Assembly (NCBI RefSeq): GCF_013113835.1
Contig: NZ_VTYQ01000007.1
Coordinates: forward strand, 248,001-312,000
Length of the DNA: 64,000 nucleotides
Direction of reading: 5' to 3'
DNA from: Vibrio sp. RE88
Lineage (GTDB): Bacteria > Pseudomonadota > Gammaproteobacteria > Enterobacterales > Vibrionaceae
In this document: in pieces, positions 17,868-27,183 of the stretch
Numbering within the stretch: position 1 is the first letter of the stretch
Layout of the letters: each line of letters starts with the position of its first letter
Notes under the pieces: model-generated
What the model saw: the letters and a program-made list of their open reading frames with translations, nothing else
The model's database searches: none
Told to the model about the DNA's origin: nothing
Translations under genes and position numbers: made by a program

Positions 17868-20323
17868 TATTTCAGTTGTCGCTTAGTTTTGGTCGTTGCC
17901 ATATGGTTAGCCGGATCGTCCGGCCAAACATGCTTGGGGTAACGCCCTTTCATTTCTTTTTGCACTTCCCTGTACGCTCCCGCCCAAAAGCTGGCTAAAT
18001 CGCGCGTCACTTGCAGCGGTCGTTGTGCTGGGGATAGTAGCTCCATCACCAAGGTTTTACGCCCGTCAGCAATGTGAGGCGACCTCTGCTCACCAAACAT
18101 TTCCTGCATTCGCACCGAAAGTACCGGATCTTGACCTAATTGATAACGTATTTTCTTCTTTGAACCTGTGGGAACAATGTAGTGCGTTGGTAGCCACTGG
18201 TCGATTTCCTGATTGAGTGGCCAAGCAATATATGCCATCAAGGCAGGCTCCAAATCCACTTTAGCTAGCGCTTTGAGTGAACTCACCCCAACCAGATAAG
18301 GCTCTAACCACTGCTCAAGATTATCCAATAATTCTGCATCAGAAACACCGGGCCATTGATGTTCTGGTAACCACTCTGCAGCGCAGCGAATCCGCTCTAA
18401 GGTTTCTAGGCTGCTTGGCGACCAGTTTAGTACGCCCAAGCCTTTTCGACGGACACAGTTGAGTAAAGCCTGAGTAATTTTTTGTTTATCTGGCTCAGGA
18501 AGTGGACGACGTTCAATCACTAATCGCCCTAAATTTCGTTGATGTTCTGCTATCAATCGCCCTTTGCTGTCGTCCCAATCGACACTCTCTTTCTCTTCAA
18601 TCAATTGAGGAAGCCATTTCTCGATTGCAGTCATGTCCAGTTCTGCGGCAAGAAAAACTCTCGAGGCATCCGAATGACTACGCATCAAATCAGCCACCAC
18701 CAAATATTCAGCGGTCGCGAGACGTTCGTCATCGGCCATTTCTGCGCCATGACCATTCGCCAATAAGAACTTACCCGCCTGCCCTTTTCTTAGTTGGCCA
18801 ACCCGGTCCGGATAAGCCGTCGCCAGAATCACCGCGACTAAAGGCTCTTCAACATCATTAAGCGAAAAGTTAACAGATAGCTTTCGCGCCAGAGCTTGTC
18901 CGCGCTGCAGCACGATTTTCTGTTTGCTGTGAAGGCCGCGCTTAAAGCGATCAATACTGTGCATGAAATCAAGCACGTTGCGCTCAGGTTCCTCTAGCAG
19001 AGCAGCCACCGCCGAGGCGGTATTTTTCCAGCGTTGTTGTTCAGAGTGCATCAGCATCGCAGCGATTCGCGGCTCAACACCAAGCTCGCTTGCCAGCCGA
19101 CCATGTTCGGTTAACTGGTGTTTGTCATCTAAAAGCCCCAATTTATTCAGTAAACGGCGAGATTGATTCAGGCTACTCTGAGGAGGGACATCGAGCCATT
19201 TCAGCTCAGCGGCATCCGCTGCGCCCCACTGTGCTAACTCTAATGTTAATGCTGCCAAATCTGAGTGAAGAATTTCCGCCGAAGGCACTTCTGGTTGCTG
19301 ATCCAACTGGCTTTCACTGTACAGACGCAGGCAAATCCCCGGCTCAATACGCCCGGCACGCCCTGCACGTTGCTCGGCTGAAGATTGCGCAATTCTACTT
19401 TGATCCAGTTTTGTCACACCGCTTTTTAAATCAAACTTCGCCACTCGTTCTAACCCTGCATCCACAACCAAACGAATGCCTTTGATAGTTAATGACGTTT
19501 CCGCAATATTGGTCGCCAGCACCACCTTACGTTTACCCTTGGGTGCTGGCTGAATTGCCGCTTGTTGCTGAGCAAAGCTAAGTTGTCCGTACAAAGGGCA
19601 CACTTCAACGTTGTCCGGCAGCTCACTCATTCTCTCAGCAACACGCTTTATTGCCGCAACGCCGGGCAAAAAAGCCAAAACAGAGCCAGATTCTTTGCTG
19701 AGCAGTGAAGCAATTTGCTTAGCCATCACCTCTTCCAATCGCTCATTCGGTTTTAGCGGCTGATAGTGATACTCAACAGGATAACTGCGACCTTGAGATT
19801 CTATGTATGTCGCGTCTGGCATCAGTTGGCTCAACGCCCGCTGATCAAGTGTTGCCGACATCACCACCAGTTTTAGATCCTCACGAAATGCTTCTTGAAT
19901 CTCGAGGCTGAATGCCAATGCGGTATCAGCATGAATGCTACGTTCATGAAATTCATCAAAAATTAGCAATGAGATACCATCGAGTTCAGGATCTGACTGG
20001 ATCATTCGGGTCATAATGCCCTCAGTCACAATCTCCAACTTAGTATCTGGGCCTACTTTGGTTTCTCCCCGCACTCTATAGCCCACCTGCTGACCGACAT
20101 TTTCTCCCAGTTGCTGAGCCAAATAACGAGCGATATTACGCGCGGCCAGACGTCTGGGCTCGAGCATGATGATTTTCCCTTCAACAACATTCTCACGAAG
20201 CAATTGCAGAGGAAAGTAGGTGGATTTACCGGCACCGGGCGCAGCTTTGAGGATAACTTGAGAACGAGTTCGCACGCTTGAGAGTAGCTCATGCATCACG
20301 CTCTCGATAGGCAGCTGTGACAA
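17867..20323 (-). CDS. hrpB: ATP-dependent RNA helicase HrpB
   Basis: An 818-residue DEAH-box helicase of the HrpB family. Walker A APGAGKS (about 28-34), DEFH (about 123-126) instead of DEAH, SAT (in VVMSATLDQ), and the QRAGRAGR motif are all present. The C-terminal HrpB-specific region is of expected length. It starts at TTG with an AAGG ribosome binding site 8 bases upstream; the next in-frame ATG (residue 10) would remove little. Cellular RNA target is not established for this family. It overlaps mrcB by one base and is divergent from sfsA across a 54-bp spacer. Confidence 0.93.
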   Translation of the reverse strand: MSQLPIESVMHELLSSVRTRSQVILKAAPGAGKSTYFPLQLLRENVVEGKIIMLEPRRLAARNIARYLAQQLGENVGQQVGYRVRGETKVGPDTKLEIVTEGIMTRMIQSDPELDGISLLIFDEFHERSIHADTALAFSLEIQEAFREDLKLVVMSATLDQRALSQLMPDATYIESQGRSYPVEYHYQPLKPNERLEEVMAKQIASLLSKESGSVLAFLPGVAAIKRVAERMSELPDNVEVCPLYGQLSFAQQQAAIQPAPKGKRKVVLATNIAETSLTIKGIRLVVDAGLERVAKFDLKSGVTKLDQSRIAQSSAEQRAGRAGRIEPGICLRLYSESQLDQQPEVPSAEILHSDLAALTLELAQWGAADAAELKWLDVPPQSSLNQSRRLLNKLGLLDDKHQLTEHGRLASELGVEPRIAAMLMHSEQQRWKNTASAVAALLEEPERNVLDFMHSIDRFKRGLHSKQKIVLQRGQALARKLSVNFSLNDVEEPLVAVILATAYPDRVGQLRKGQAGKFLLANGHGAEMADDERLATAEYLVVADLMRSHSDASRVFLAAELDMTAIEKWLPQLIEEKESVDWDDSKGRLIAEHQRNLGRLVIERRPLPEPDKQKITQALLNCVRRKGLGVLNWSPSSLETLERIRCAAEWLPEHQWPGVSDAELLDNLEQWLEPYLVGVSSLKALAKVDLEPALMAYIAWPLNQEIDQWLPTHYIVPTGSKKKIRYQLGQDPVLSVRMQEMFGEQRSPHIADGRKTLVMELLSPAQRPLQVTRDLASFWAGAYREVQKEMKGRYPKHVWPDDPANHMATTKTKRQLK

Positions 20324-20377
20324 TGGAAAAACCTTATGGTGTAATGATGTGAATATTGTACATAAATCCAGTTCTAA

Positions 20378-21091
20378 ATGAAGTTTGATCCCCCACTCGA
20401 ATCTGCAATCTTAATTAAGCGCTATAAGCGATTTCTGGCTGATATTACCTTGCCAGATGACAGCGAACGTACCATTCACTGTGCCAACACAGGGGCAATG
20501 ACCGGCTGTGCGACTGCTGGTAACACCGTTTGGTACTCCACATCCGATAACCCTAAACGCAAATACCCCAATAGTTGGGAGCTAACACAAACTTCGAATG
20601 GGCATCGTATTTGCATCAATACTGCACGTGCCAATCAATTGGCGGTTGAAGCAATTGAAGCGGGTGTTATTGAAGAATTACAAGGTTATGAGCAACTCAA
20701 AACAGAGGTCAAATACGGTAGTGAAAATAGCCGGATTGATATCTTGCTCAAATCACAACACCAACCAACGTGCTATATAGAGGTGAAAAGCGTTACGCTA
20801 CTTGATGAGGAAAAACAAGGACAAGGCTACTTTCCCGATGCTGTGACCACCCGTGGTCAAAAGCACCTGAGAGAGCTCACAGAAATGGCGCAAAATGGAA
20901 GCAGAGCGGTACTTTTGTTCACTGTTTTACATTCAGGGATTGAAAAAGTCTCTCCAGCACACCATATAGACGCAAAATATTCACAATTGTTGAAAAGCGC
21001 ACAGGAACAAGGGGTGGAAGTTTTGTGCTACAAAGCGGAGCTTTCAAACACCGAGATGAAGCTGGTGGAACGTATCAATTTCACCTATTGA
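20378..21091 (+). CDS. sfsA: SfsA family protein (DNA/RNA nuclease SfsA)
   Basis: A 237-residue protein that matches SfsA along its length (typically 230-250 residues). It has an N-terminal OB-like domain and a C-terminal restriction-nuclease-like fold with the conserved FPDAVTTRGQKHL segment and the acidic/lysine core CYIEVKSVTL. E. coli SfsA was named for sugar-fermentation stimulation when overexpressed and binds DNA; nuclease annotation is by fold. It is divergent from hrpB and next to dksA, as in other Gammaproteobacteria. Confidence 0.93.
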   Translation: MKFDPPLESAILIKRYKRFLADITLPDDSERTIHCANTGAMTGCATAGNTVWYSTSDNPKRKYPNSWELTQTSNGHRICINTARANQLAVEAIEAGVIEELQGYEQLKTEVKYGSENSRIDILLKSQHQPTCYIEVKSVTLLDEEKQGQGYFPDAVTTRGQKHLRELTEMAQNGSRAVLLFTVLHSGIEKVSPAHHIDAKYSQLLKSAQEQGVEVLCYKAELSNTEMKLVERINFTY

Positions 21092-21142
21092 GAGAAAAAA
21101 TGATGTCACCTTCACATAGGCAGCAAGTTTACTCTCTAGAGT

Positions 21143-21171
21143 TTGCCTCGAATTGTTCTTTTTGCTATAGA
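21143..21171 (+). promoter_or_regulatory. Sigma70-type promoter of dksA
   Basis: TTGCCT-N17-TATAGA at 21143-21171. The predicted start near 21178 gives a leader of about 53 bases that contains a small hairpin (AACTGC-GAGC-GCAGTT, 21189-21204) upstream of the ribosome binding site AGGAG. Confidence 0.65.
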
Positions 21172-21230
21172 TAGCCGCCTTAAAATTTAACTGCGAGCGC
21201 AGTTGACTAGGTGTTAGTAGGAGATGCTGC

Positions 21231-21677
21231 ATGCCAGAATCGAAGAAAAAAGCGCTAGGCATCCTAGCCATTGCAGGGGTTGAGCCATACACAGAGAAAG
21301 TTGGTGAAGAGTACATGTCACCAGAACAACTGGCTCATTTCACGAAAATTTTGACAGCATGGCGCAACCAGCTCAGGGAAGAAGTTGATCGCACCGTTCA
21401 CCATATGCAGGACGAAGCGGCAAATTTCCCAGATCCAGTTGACCGTGCGTCTCAGGAAGAAGAATTCAGCCTAGAGCTGCGCAACCGTGACCGCGAACGT
21501 CGTCTAATCAAGAAGATCGAGAAAACGCTGAACAAAATCGAAGAAGATGAGTTTGGCTTCTGTGACTCTTGTGGTATCGAGATTGGTATTCGTCGTCTGG
21601 AAGCTCGCCCAACCGCAGATCTGTGTATTGATTGTAAGACACTGGCCGAGATCAAAGAAAAGCAGATGCAAGGCTAA
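21231..21677 (+). CDS. dksA: RNA polymerase-binding transcription factor DksA
   Basis: A 148-residue cytoplasmic protein that inserts a coiled coil into the RNA polymerase secondary channel and, with ppGpp, shuts down rRNA promoters. The coiled-coil tip keeps the two key aspartates and alanine (DPVDRAS, about 68-74). The zinc-binding cysteines are CDSC (111, 114) and CIDC (132, 135). An AGGAG ribosome binding site is 8 bases from the ATG. Its own promoter and terminator flank it, so it is probably monocistronic. Confidence 0.97.
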   Translation: MPESKKKALGILAIAGVEPYTEKVGEEYMSPEQLAHFTKILTAWRNQLREEVDRTVHHMQDEAANFPDPVDRASQEEEFSLELRNRDRERRLIKKIEKTLNKIEEDEFGFCDSCGIEIGIRRLEARPTADLCIDCKTLAEIKEKQMQG

Positions 21678-21702
21678 ACCACTGCTTTTGACCAAAGAAT
21701 CA

Positions 21703-21730
21703 AGGGAGCGTATGCTCCCTTTTTAGTTTT
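21703..21730 (+). terminator. Intrinsic terminator after dksA
   Basis: A 7-bp stem (AGGGAGC / GCTCCCT) with loop GTAT, followed by TTTTAGTTTT. It lies 26 bases past the dksA stop, before gluQ. Confidence 0.9.
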
Positions 21731-21747
21731 ATTGCGACAAAAAGTGT

Positions 21748-22638
21748 ATGAGTTATATAGGACGCTTTGCCCCGTCACCTTCAGGCCCGCTTCATTTCGG
21801 CTCTTTGGTTGCCGCGCTAGGCAGTTACTTGCAGGCCAAATCTCAACAAGGACAATGGTTGGTTCGAATCGAAGACCTTGATCCACCGAGAGAAATGCCC
21901 GGAGCTTCCGACTTAATCCTCAACACGCTCGACGCCTATCACCTTCACTGGGACGGTGAGGTGGTCTATCAAAGCCAGCGACACGATTTGTATCAAGAAC
22001 AGATAGAGCGATGGCTAGACGCACAGCAAGCGTATTACTGCCAATGCACGCGTAAGCAGGTGAAAGCAATGGGTGGCTTTTACAACGGAACCTGCCGTCA
22101 GCTCACACTGACGAATCATTCTGAGTGTGCGATTCGCCTCAAGATGACGCATCCAGTCTACCATTTTGATGATCGCAAACACGGCCGACTCAACATTCCC
22201 TCGCAACTGGCAGATGAAGATTTTATTATAAAGCGCCGAGACGGATTATTTGCGTATAACCTTGCAGTAGTATTGGATGATATTGAGCAAGGGGTGACTG
22301 AAGTCGTCCGTGGCGCCGATTTGATCGAACCAACGGGGAGACAGCTCAGTCTCTATCAGATACTGGGAAAAACACCCATTCGTTATCTGCACCTGCCTTT
22401 AGCACTCGATGAACATGGTCATAAGTTATCCAAGCAGAACCATGCGCCAGCGATTGATAATGGCAACCCAAAACCCGCTTTGATTGAAGCCATGCGCTTC
22501 TTAGGTTTTGATATTAATAGGGAAATTGAACAGGCTGATATAGAAGATATCATAGAGTGGGGAGTCAAAAACTGGCATATCAACCAGTTACCTGACACGA
22601 CTGAAATCAAAGCAAGATTCTCAAACCGCTCACTGTAA
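21748..22638 (+). CDS. gluQ: Glutamyl-queuosine tRNA(Asp) synthetase
   Basis: A 296-residue paralogue of glutamyl-tRNA synthetase that lacks the anticodon-binding domain. It charges glutamate onto queuosine 34 of tRNA(Asp). It has HFGS of the HIGH motif in FAPSPSGPLHFGSL, KLSKQN for KMSKS, and a zinc-site cysteine set (CQC, then Y-N-G-T-C in the insert around 100-120). It is downstream of dksA, as in E. coli and many relatives, but here a terminator lies between them, so its expression may depend on read-through or a weak local promoter. Confidence 0.94.
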   Translation: MSYIGRFAPSPSGPLHFGSLVAALGSYLQAKSQQGQWLVRIEDLDPPREMPGASDLILNTLDAYHLHWDGEVVYQSQRHDLYQEQIERWLDAQQAYYCQCTRKQVKAMGGFYNGTCRQLTLTNHSECAIRLKMTHPVYHFDDRKHGRLNIPSQLADEDFIIKRRDGLFAYNLAVVLDDIEQGVTEVVRGADLIEPTGRQLSLYQILGKTPIRYLHLPLALDEHGHKLSKQNHAPAIDNGNPKPALIEAMRFLGFDINREIEQADIEDIIEWGVKNWHINQLPDTTEIKARFSNRSL

Positions 22639-22751
22639 GCTATTATTAGCCGCAAATTCGCCCCAAGGGCATAAACGGAATCATCAGCAAGTCCTATACA
22701 GGCATACTCAACACTAGGTATTTCAAGACATGCCTCGCTAATGAGTAACAG

Positions 22752-24122
22752 ATGCACATGACTAAAAACGACTATACACCAAGCGAAAAAGACAGTTATC
22801 CAGAGTTATCTCTGAACATTATTACTCGCCAAGAGCATAATATCTCTCGCAAGCAAATCAGCGACAATGCATTGAAGGTGCTATACCGACTTCATGGTGC
22901 AGGCTTTGATGCCTTCCTTGTCGGTGGAGGCGTGCGCGATCTGCTACTTGCACAGAACCCAAAAGATTTCGATATCGCAACCAATGCCACACCTGAGCAA
23001 ATTCGCCAGTTGTTCAAGAATTGCCGCCTGATTGGCCGCCGTTTTCGTCTGGCGCATATCATGTTTGGCCGCGATATTATTGAAGTAGCGACTTTCCGTG
23101 GTCACCATCAAGAAACCAGCAAAAATATTTCTCAGCAATCGAAAGAAGGCATGCTGCTGCGCGATAACGTCTATGGCACCATTGATGAAGATGCGGAGCG
23201 TCGTGATTTCACCATCAATGCGATGTACTACAACATCGGTGATTATGCGATTCATGACTATGCTGGCGGTAATGAAGACTTAGAAGACAGATTAGTGCGC
23301 CTGATTGGCGACCCTGAAACGCGTTATCGTGAAGATCCAGTTCGCATGCTGCGTGCCATTCGTTTTGCCGTAAAGCTAGACTTCGATATCGAGGAAGATA
23401 CAGCAGCACCTATTGAAGAAATGTCACCACTGCTACGTGATATTCCATCGGCACGCCTGTACGAAGAATCACTCAAGATGCTGCAATCAGGTTATGGTTT
23501 AGAAACCTACCACCTGATGCGTGAGTACAACCTATTCCAGCAACTCTTCCCTGTCATCTCTGAAGACTTCACAGAGGAATACTCCTCAAAAACCGAGCAG
23601 ATGCTGGATCTCGTTTTAGATTCTACCGATCAACGCATCGAAGAAGGCAAACGAATTAATCCTGCTTTCATGTTCGCGGCTATGTTGTGGTACCCGCTGC
23701 AAGCCCGTGCCGAACTACTGATGGAGAAGCGTAAACTCTCTGCATACGATGCGATAATGGAAGCCAGTAATTACATCCTCGATGAACAGGTTCGTACTAT
23801 TGCCATCCCTCGCCGCCATACCGCAACGATTCGCGAAATCTGGCAATTGCAACTTCGTATGCCACGTCGTAATGGCAAACGCGCTTTCCGCTTAATGGAA
23901 CTTAACAAGTTCCGTGCTGGCTTTGATTTTCTTGAAATGCGCGGTGAAGTTGAAGGTGGTGAAACTGAACAATTAGCCAAATGGTGGGAAACCTTCCAAA
24001 ATGCAGGGCGTAACATGCGTCAGTCCATGGTGGCAGATTTGGACGCAGAGTCTCCTGAACCGGGCAAAAAGCGTCGTCGTAAACCATTTCGCAAGAAAAA
24101 AACCAAGGCTTCAACATCATGA
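22752..24122 (+). CDS. pcnB: Poly(A) polymerase I
   Basis: A 456-residue nucleotidyltransferase that adds poly(A) tails to RNA 3' ends, promoting decay. The catalytic head has GGGVRDLLL and the PKDFDIATNA aspartates (around 50-75), then the RNA-binding and neck domains, and a very basic C-terminus (KKRRRKPFRKKKTKA). An in-frame TAA two codons upstream fixes the start region at this ATG or the next Met two codons later. The stop overlaps the folK start (ATGA), so the two are coupled. Followed by panBC in one probable operon. Confidence 0.95.
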   Translation: MHMTKNDYTPSEKDSYPELSLNIITRQEHNISRKQISDNALKVLYRLHGAGFDAFLVGGGVRDLLLAQNPKDFDIATNATPEQIRQLFKNCRLIGRRFRLAHIMFGRDIIEVATFRGHHQETSKNISQQSKEGMLLRDNVYGTIDEDAERRDFTINAMYYNIGDYAIHDYAGGNEDLEDRLVRLIGDPETRYREDPVRMLRAIRFAVKLDFDIEEDTAAPIEEMSPLLRDIPSARLYEESLKMLQSGYGLETYHLMREYNLFQQLFPVISEDFTEEYSSKTEQMLDLVLDSTDQRIEEGKRINPAFMFAAMLWYPLQARAELLMEKRKLSAYDAIMEASNYILDEQVRTIAIPRRHTATIREIWQLQLRMPRRNGKRAFRLMELNKFRAGFDFLEMRGEVEGGETEQLAKWWETFQNAGRNMRQSMVADLDAESPEPGKKRRRKPFRKKKTKASTS

Positions 24123-24604
24123 ACACTGTTTTTATTGCGGTGGGCAGTAATCTTGCTGATCCCGTTACACAGGCGAATGATGCTATCGAAGCGCTTAAGC
24201 AACTGCCAAAATCCCAGTTTAAGCAAAGCTCAAACTTGTATAGCAGTACCCCAATGGGGCCGCAAGACCAACCGGATTACATCAATGCGGTGGTCGAAAT
24301 CACAACTGAATTAACGCCACTTGAACTGCTCGATTGCACTCAAGCTATCGAGCAAGAGCAAGGGCGTGTCCGTAAAGATGAGCGATGGGGCCCAAGAACC
24401 CTGGACTTAGATATTGTTCTTTACGGCAATGAGGTGATGGATTCCGAGCGTCTGACTGTTCCTCACTATGGAATGAAGGAGCGCGAATTCGTGCTCTACC
24501 CGCTCGCGGAAATCGCACCAAATTTAACCCTCCCATGTGGGACCAGACTGGAAGACCTATTAAAAGTCGTTGAGCAAAACGGTCTGCGTATTTGGCAATC
24601 ATAG
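24119..24604 (+). CDS. folK: 2-amino-4-hydroxy-6-hydroxymethyldihydropteridine pyrophosphokinase (HPPK)
   Basis: A 161-residue cytoplasmic enzyme of folate synthesis that transfers pyrophosphate from ATP to 6-hydroxymethyl-7,8-dihydropterin. The family signature RWGPRTLDLDIVLYG is complete, and the N-terminal AVGSNL is typical. It overlaps pcnB by four bases, a coupling found in other Gammaproteobacteria. panB follows 23 bases later. Confidence 0.96.
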   Translation: MNTVFIAVGSNLADPVTQANDAIEALKQLPKSQFKQSSNLYSSTPMGPQDQPDYINAVVEITTELTPLELLDCTQAIEQEQGRVRKDERWGPRTLDLDIVLYGNEVMDSERLTVPHYGMKEREFVLYPLAEIAPNLTLPCGTRLEDLLKVVEQNGLRIWQS

Positions 24605-24627
24605 CCAACTCCTTAAAAGGAAAAATC

Positions 24628-25422
24628 ATGAAAAAAATCACCATAAACGACCTAATGAACTGGAAGCAGGAAGGTCGTAAATTTGCTACTTCTACAGCTT
24701 ATGACGCGAGCTTCGCTCAACTGTTCGAAAGTGAAGAAATGCCAGTACTACTGGTTGGCGATTCACTGGGCATGGTTCTGCAAGGCACACGTGACACACT
24801 CCCAGTGACAGTGGAAGAGATTGCTTACCATACTCGCTGTGTGCGTGCTGGCAGCCCTAACTGCCTACTGATGGCTGATATGCCATTCATGAGCTACGCG
24901 ACACCTGAGCAAGCGTGCGAAAGTGCCGCTCAGATCATGCGAGCTGGTGCAAACATGGTCAAAATTGAAGGCGGCGATTGGCTAGTCGATACAGTCAAAA
25001 TGCTAACCGAGCGTGCCGTACCTGTGTGTGCTCACTTAGGTCTGACGCCACAATCGGTCAATATCTTTGGTGGTTTTAAAGTTCAAGGGCGTGATCAAGA
25101 CAAAGCAGACCGTATGGTTCGCGACGCATTGGCACTTCAAGAAGCGGGTGCGCAGGTGATCTTGCTTGAGTGTGTACCACGTGATCTTGCAGCGCGCATT
25201 ACTGAAGTATGTGACGTACCTGTCATCGGTATCGGTGCTGGCAATGCCACCGACGGCCAGATCTTAGTCATGCATGATATGTTTGGAATTTCAGCCAATT
25301 ACATGCCGAAGTTCTCAAAGAACTTCCTTGCTGAAACGGGCGACATGCGTAAAGCTGTAGCTATGTACAAAGACGAAGTTGAAAGTGGCGCATTCCCAGG
25401 TGAAGCCCACACAATTGCGTAA
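24628..25422 (+). CDS. panB: 3-methyl-2-oxobutanoate hydroxymethyltransferase
   Basis: A 264-residue enzyme catalysing the first committed step of pantothenate synthesis (ketopantoate from alpha-ketoisovalerate and methylene-THF). The start MKKITINDLMNWKQ is chosen because an AAAAGGA ribosome binding site precedes it and the length then matches PanB proteins (about 264). Motifs include LVGDSLGMVLQG, MADMPFMSY, VKIEGG and GIGAGNATDGQ. panC starts 11 bases later; the two form an operon. Confidence 0.96.
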   Translation: MKKITINDLMNWKQEGRKFATSTAYDASFAQLFESEEMPVLLVGDSLGMVLQGTRDTLPVTVEEIAYHTRCVRAGSPNCLLMADMPFMSYATPEQACESAAQIMRAGANMVKIEGGDWLVDTVKMLTERAVPVCAHLGLTPQSVNIFGGFKVQGRDQDKADRMVRDALALQEAGAQVILLECVPRDLAARITEVCDVPVIGIGAGNATDGQILVMHDMFGISANYMPKFSKNFLAETGDMRKAVAMYKDEVESGAFPGEAHTIA

Positions 25423-25433
25423 GGATTTGACTG

Positions 25434-26336
25434 ATGCAAACTTTTGCTGAAATTGCCGCTCTTCGCGAGCAAATCAAACAGTATAAGCGTGACGGCCGCA
25501 AAATCGCCTTTGTTCCGACAATGGGGAACCTGCATGAAGGTCACCTCACTCTAGTTCGTAAAGCGCGTGAGCACGCTGACGTCGTCGTGGTAAGCATTTT
25601 TGTCAACCCGATGCAGTTTGACCGCAGTGATGACCTAAACAACTACCCACGTACCCTGGAAGATGACCTCAGCAAACTGAGTGGTGAAGGCGTTGAGATT
25701 GTTTTCACACCAACCCCAGAAGTAATTTATCCAGAGGGTCTAGACAAACAAACTTCAATCGAAGTCACTGGGTTGTCGAATATCCTTGAAGGTGCCTCGC
25801 GCCCCGGTCATTTCCGTGGTGTTGCGACAGTGGTAACCAAGCTATTTAATATTGTCCAACCCGACGCCGCTTGCTTCGGTGAGAAAGACTTCCAACAGCT
25901 GGCTGTCATTCGCAAAATGACTGAAGATTTGGCAATGGACATTAATATCGTTGGCGTCACTACGGTACGTGAAATGGATGGTCTAGCGATGAGCTCACGC
26001 AACGGCCTGCTGACGATTGATGAACGACAACGTGCGCCGGTACTCGCACGTACAATGCGTTGGATCAGCAGCGCTATACGTGGTGGACGTGATGATTACG
26101 CTTCTGTGATTGAAGATGCCAGCGATCAGCTTCGTGCTGCTGGGTTACAGCCGGATGAGATTTTTATTCGCGATGCACGCACTCTCCAAGCCGTCACAGC
26201 AGAGACGACTCAAGCGGTGATCTTAATGTCCGCTTTCTTAGGCAAAGCCCGTTTGATCGATAATCAAGTCGTTGAAATGGTGGTAGAGGCGAAGGAAGAA
26301 GAAAACACTGAAGCCTCGTCAGAAAGCGCTGAATAG
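25434..26336 (+). CDS. panC: Pantothenate synthetase
   Basis: A 300-residue ligase joining pantoate and beta-alanine with ATP. The nucleotidyltransferase motifs are VPTMGNLHEGHL and SSRN in AMSSRNGLLT. The core ends near residue 283; the last 17 or so residues are an acidic, Glu/Ser-rich tail absent from many homologues. The ribosome binding site AAGGA overlaps the end of panB. A strong terminator follows, ending the pcnB-folK-panB-panC unit. Confidence 0.96.
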   Translation: MQTFAEIAALREQIKQYKRDGRKIAFVPTMGNLHEGHLTLVRKAREHADVVVVSIFVNPMQFDRSDDLNNYPRTLEDDLSKLSGEGVEIVFTPTPEVIYPEGLDKQTSIEVTGLSNILEGASRPGHFRGVATVVTKLFNIVQPDAACFGEKDFQQLAVIRKMTEDLAMDINIVGVTTVREMDGLAMSSRNGLLTIDERQRAPVLARTMRWISSAIRGGRDDYASVIEDASDQLRAAGLQPDEIFIRDARTLQAVTAETTQAVILMSAFLGKARLIDNQVVEMVVEAKEEENTEASSESAE

Positions 26337-26352
26337 CGAAAAGCAAGCACAA

Positions 26353-26390
26353 AAAAGGGTTGACGTTAAAGCGTCAACCCTTTTCTTTTT
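26353..26390. terminator. Bidirectional terminator between panC and yadH
   Basis: A 13-bp perfect stem (AAAAGGGTTGACG / CGTCAACCCTTTT) with 6-base loop, followed by CTTTTTG on the plus side and a T-run on the minus side. It closes two convergent operons. Confidence 0.93.
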
Positions 26391-26411
26391 GTTCAATAAG
26401 CGATTTGACAA

Positions 26412-27182
26412 TTAGCTTCGCAGACCAATGCCTTTAGTCACCAAGTAGTGGGCTACTGCATATAAGGCAACGACAAATACACCAAGCACACCGAATGAGG
26501 TCACAATCCCAACATCCGAAACACCCAAGAAACCATAACGGAACGCATTAACCATATAGACAATTGGATTGATTTTCGACACGCCTTGCCAGAATTCAGG
26601 CAACAAGCTAATCGAATAGAAGACACCACCGAGATAAGTGAGCGGAGTCAGCACAAAAGTGGGAATGATCGAAATATCATCGAACGTCTTCGCGTAAACC
26701 GCATTGATCAAGCCACCCAATGAGAACACCACTGACGTCATAAACACAGTAGCGATGATGATTCCCCAGTGATCTACTTGCAGATCAACAAAGAACAGCG
26801 ACACAAAAGTCACAATGGTACCGACCAATAAACCACGCACCACTCCCCCCATGACAAAGCCCAAAATAATCACATAGTTAGGAACGGGGGCGACCAACAG
26901 TTCTTCGATATTTTTCTGGAATTTAGCACTGAAAAAGGACGACGCCACATTGGAATATGAATTGGTGATCACAGACATCATGATCAAGCCCGGCACTATG
27001 TATTCCATGTAACTAAAGCCATTCATTTCACCAATTCGAGAACCAATCAGGCTACCAAAAATAATGAAATACAGAGTCATTGTGATCGCTGGCGGCACTA
27101 AGGTCTGAACCCAAATTCGAGTGAAGCGATTGACCTCTTTGGTCAGTAGGCTACAAAAAGCCGTCCAATAAATACGGTACAT
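26412..27182 (-). CDS. yadH: ABC-2 type transporter permease (YadH-like)
   Basis: A 256-residue integral membrane protein with six predicted transmembrane segments, matching ABC-2 permeases of the YadH/NodJ group. The preferred start is MYRIYWTAFCSLL, which begins one base after the yadG stop. With YadG it forms an exporter in the inner membrane; the substrate is not established. The pair is next to pan genes, as in E. coli (yadGH near panBCD), supporting orthology. Confidence 0.88.
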   Translation of the reverse strand: MYRIYWTAFCSLLTKEVNRFTRIWVQTLVPPAITMTLYFIIFGSLIGSRIGEMNGFSYMEYIVPGLIMMSVITNSYSNVASSFFSAKFQKNIEELLVAPVPNYVIILGFVMGGVVRGLLVGTIVTFVSLFFVDLQVDHWGIIIATVFMTSVVFSLGGLINAVYAKTFDDISIIPTFVLTPLTYLGGVFYSISLLPEFWQGVSKINPIVYMVNAFRYGFLGVSDVGIVTSFGVLGVFVVALYAVAHYLVTKGIGLRS

Positions 27183-27183
27183 T

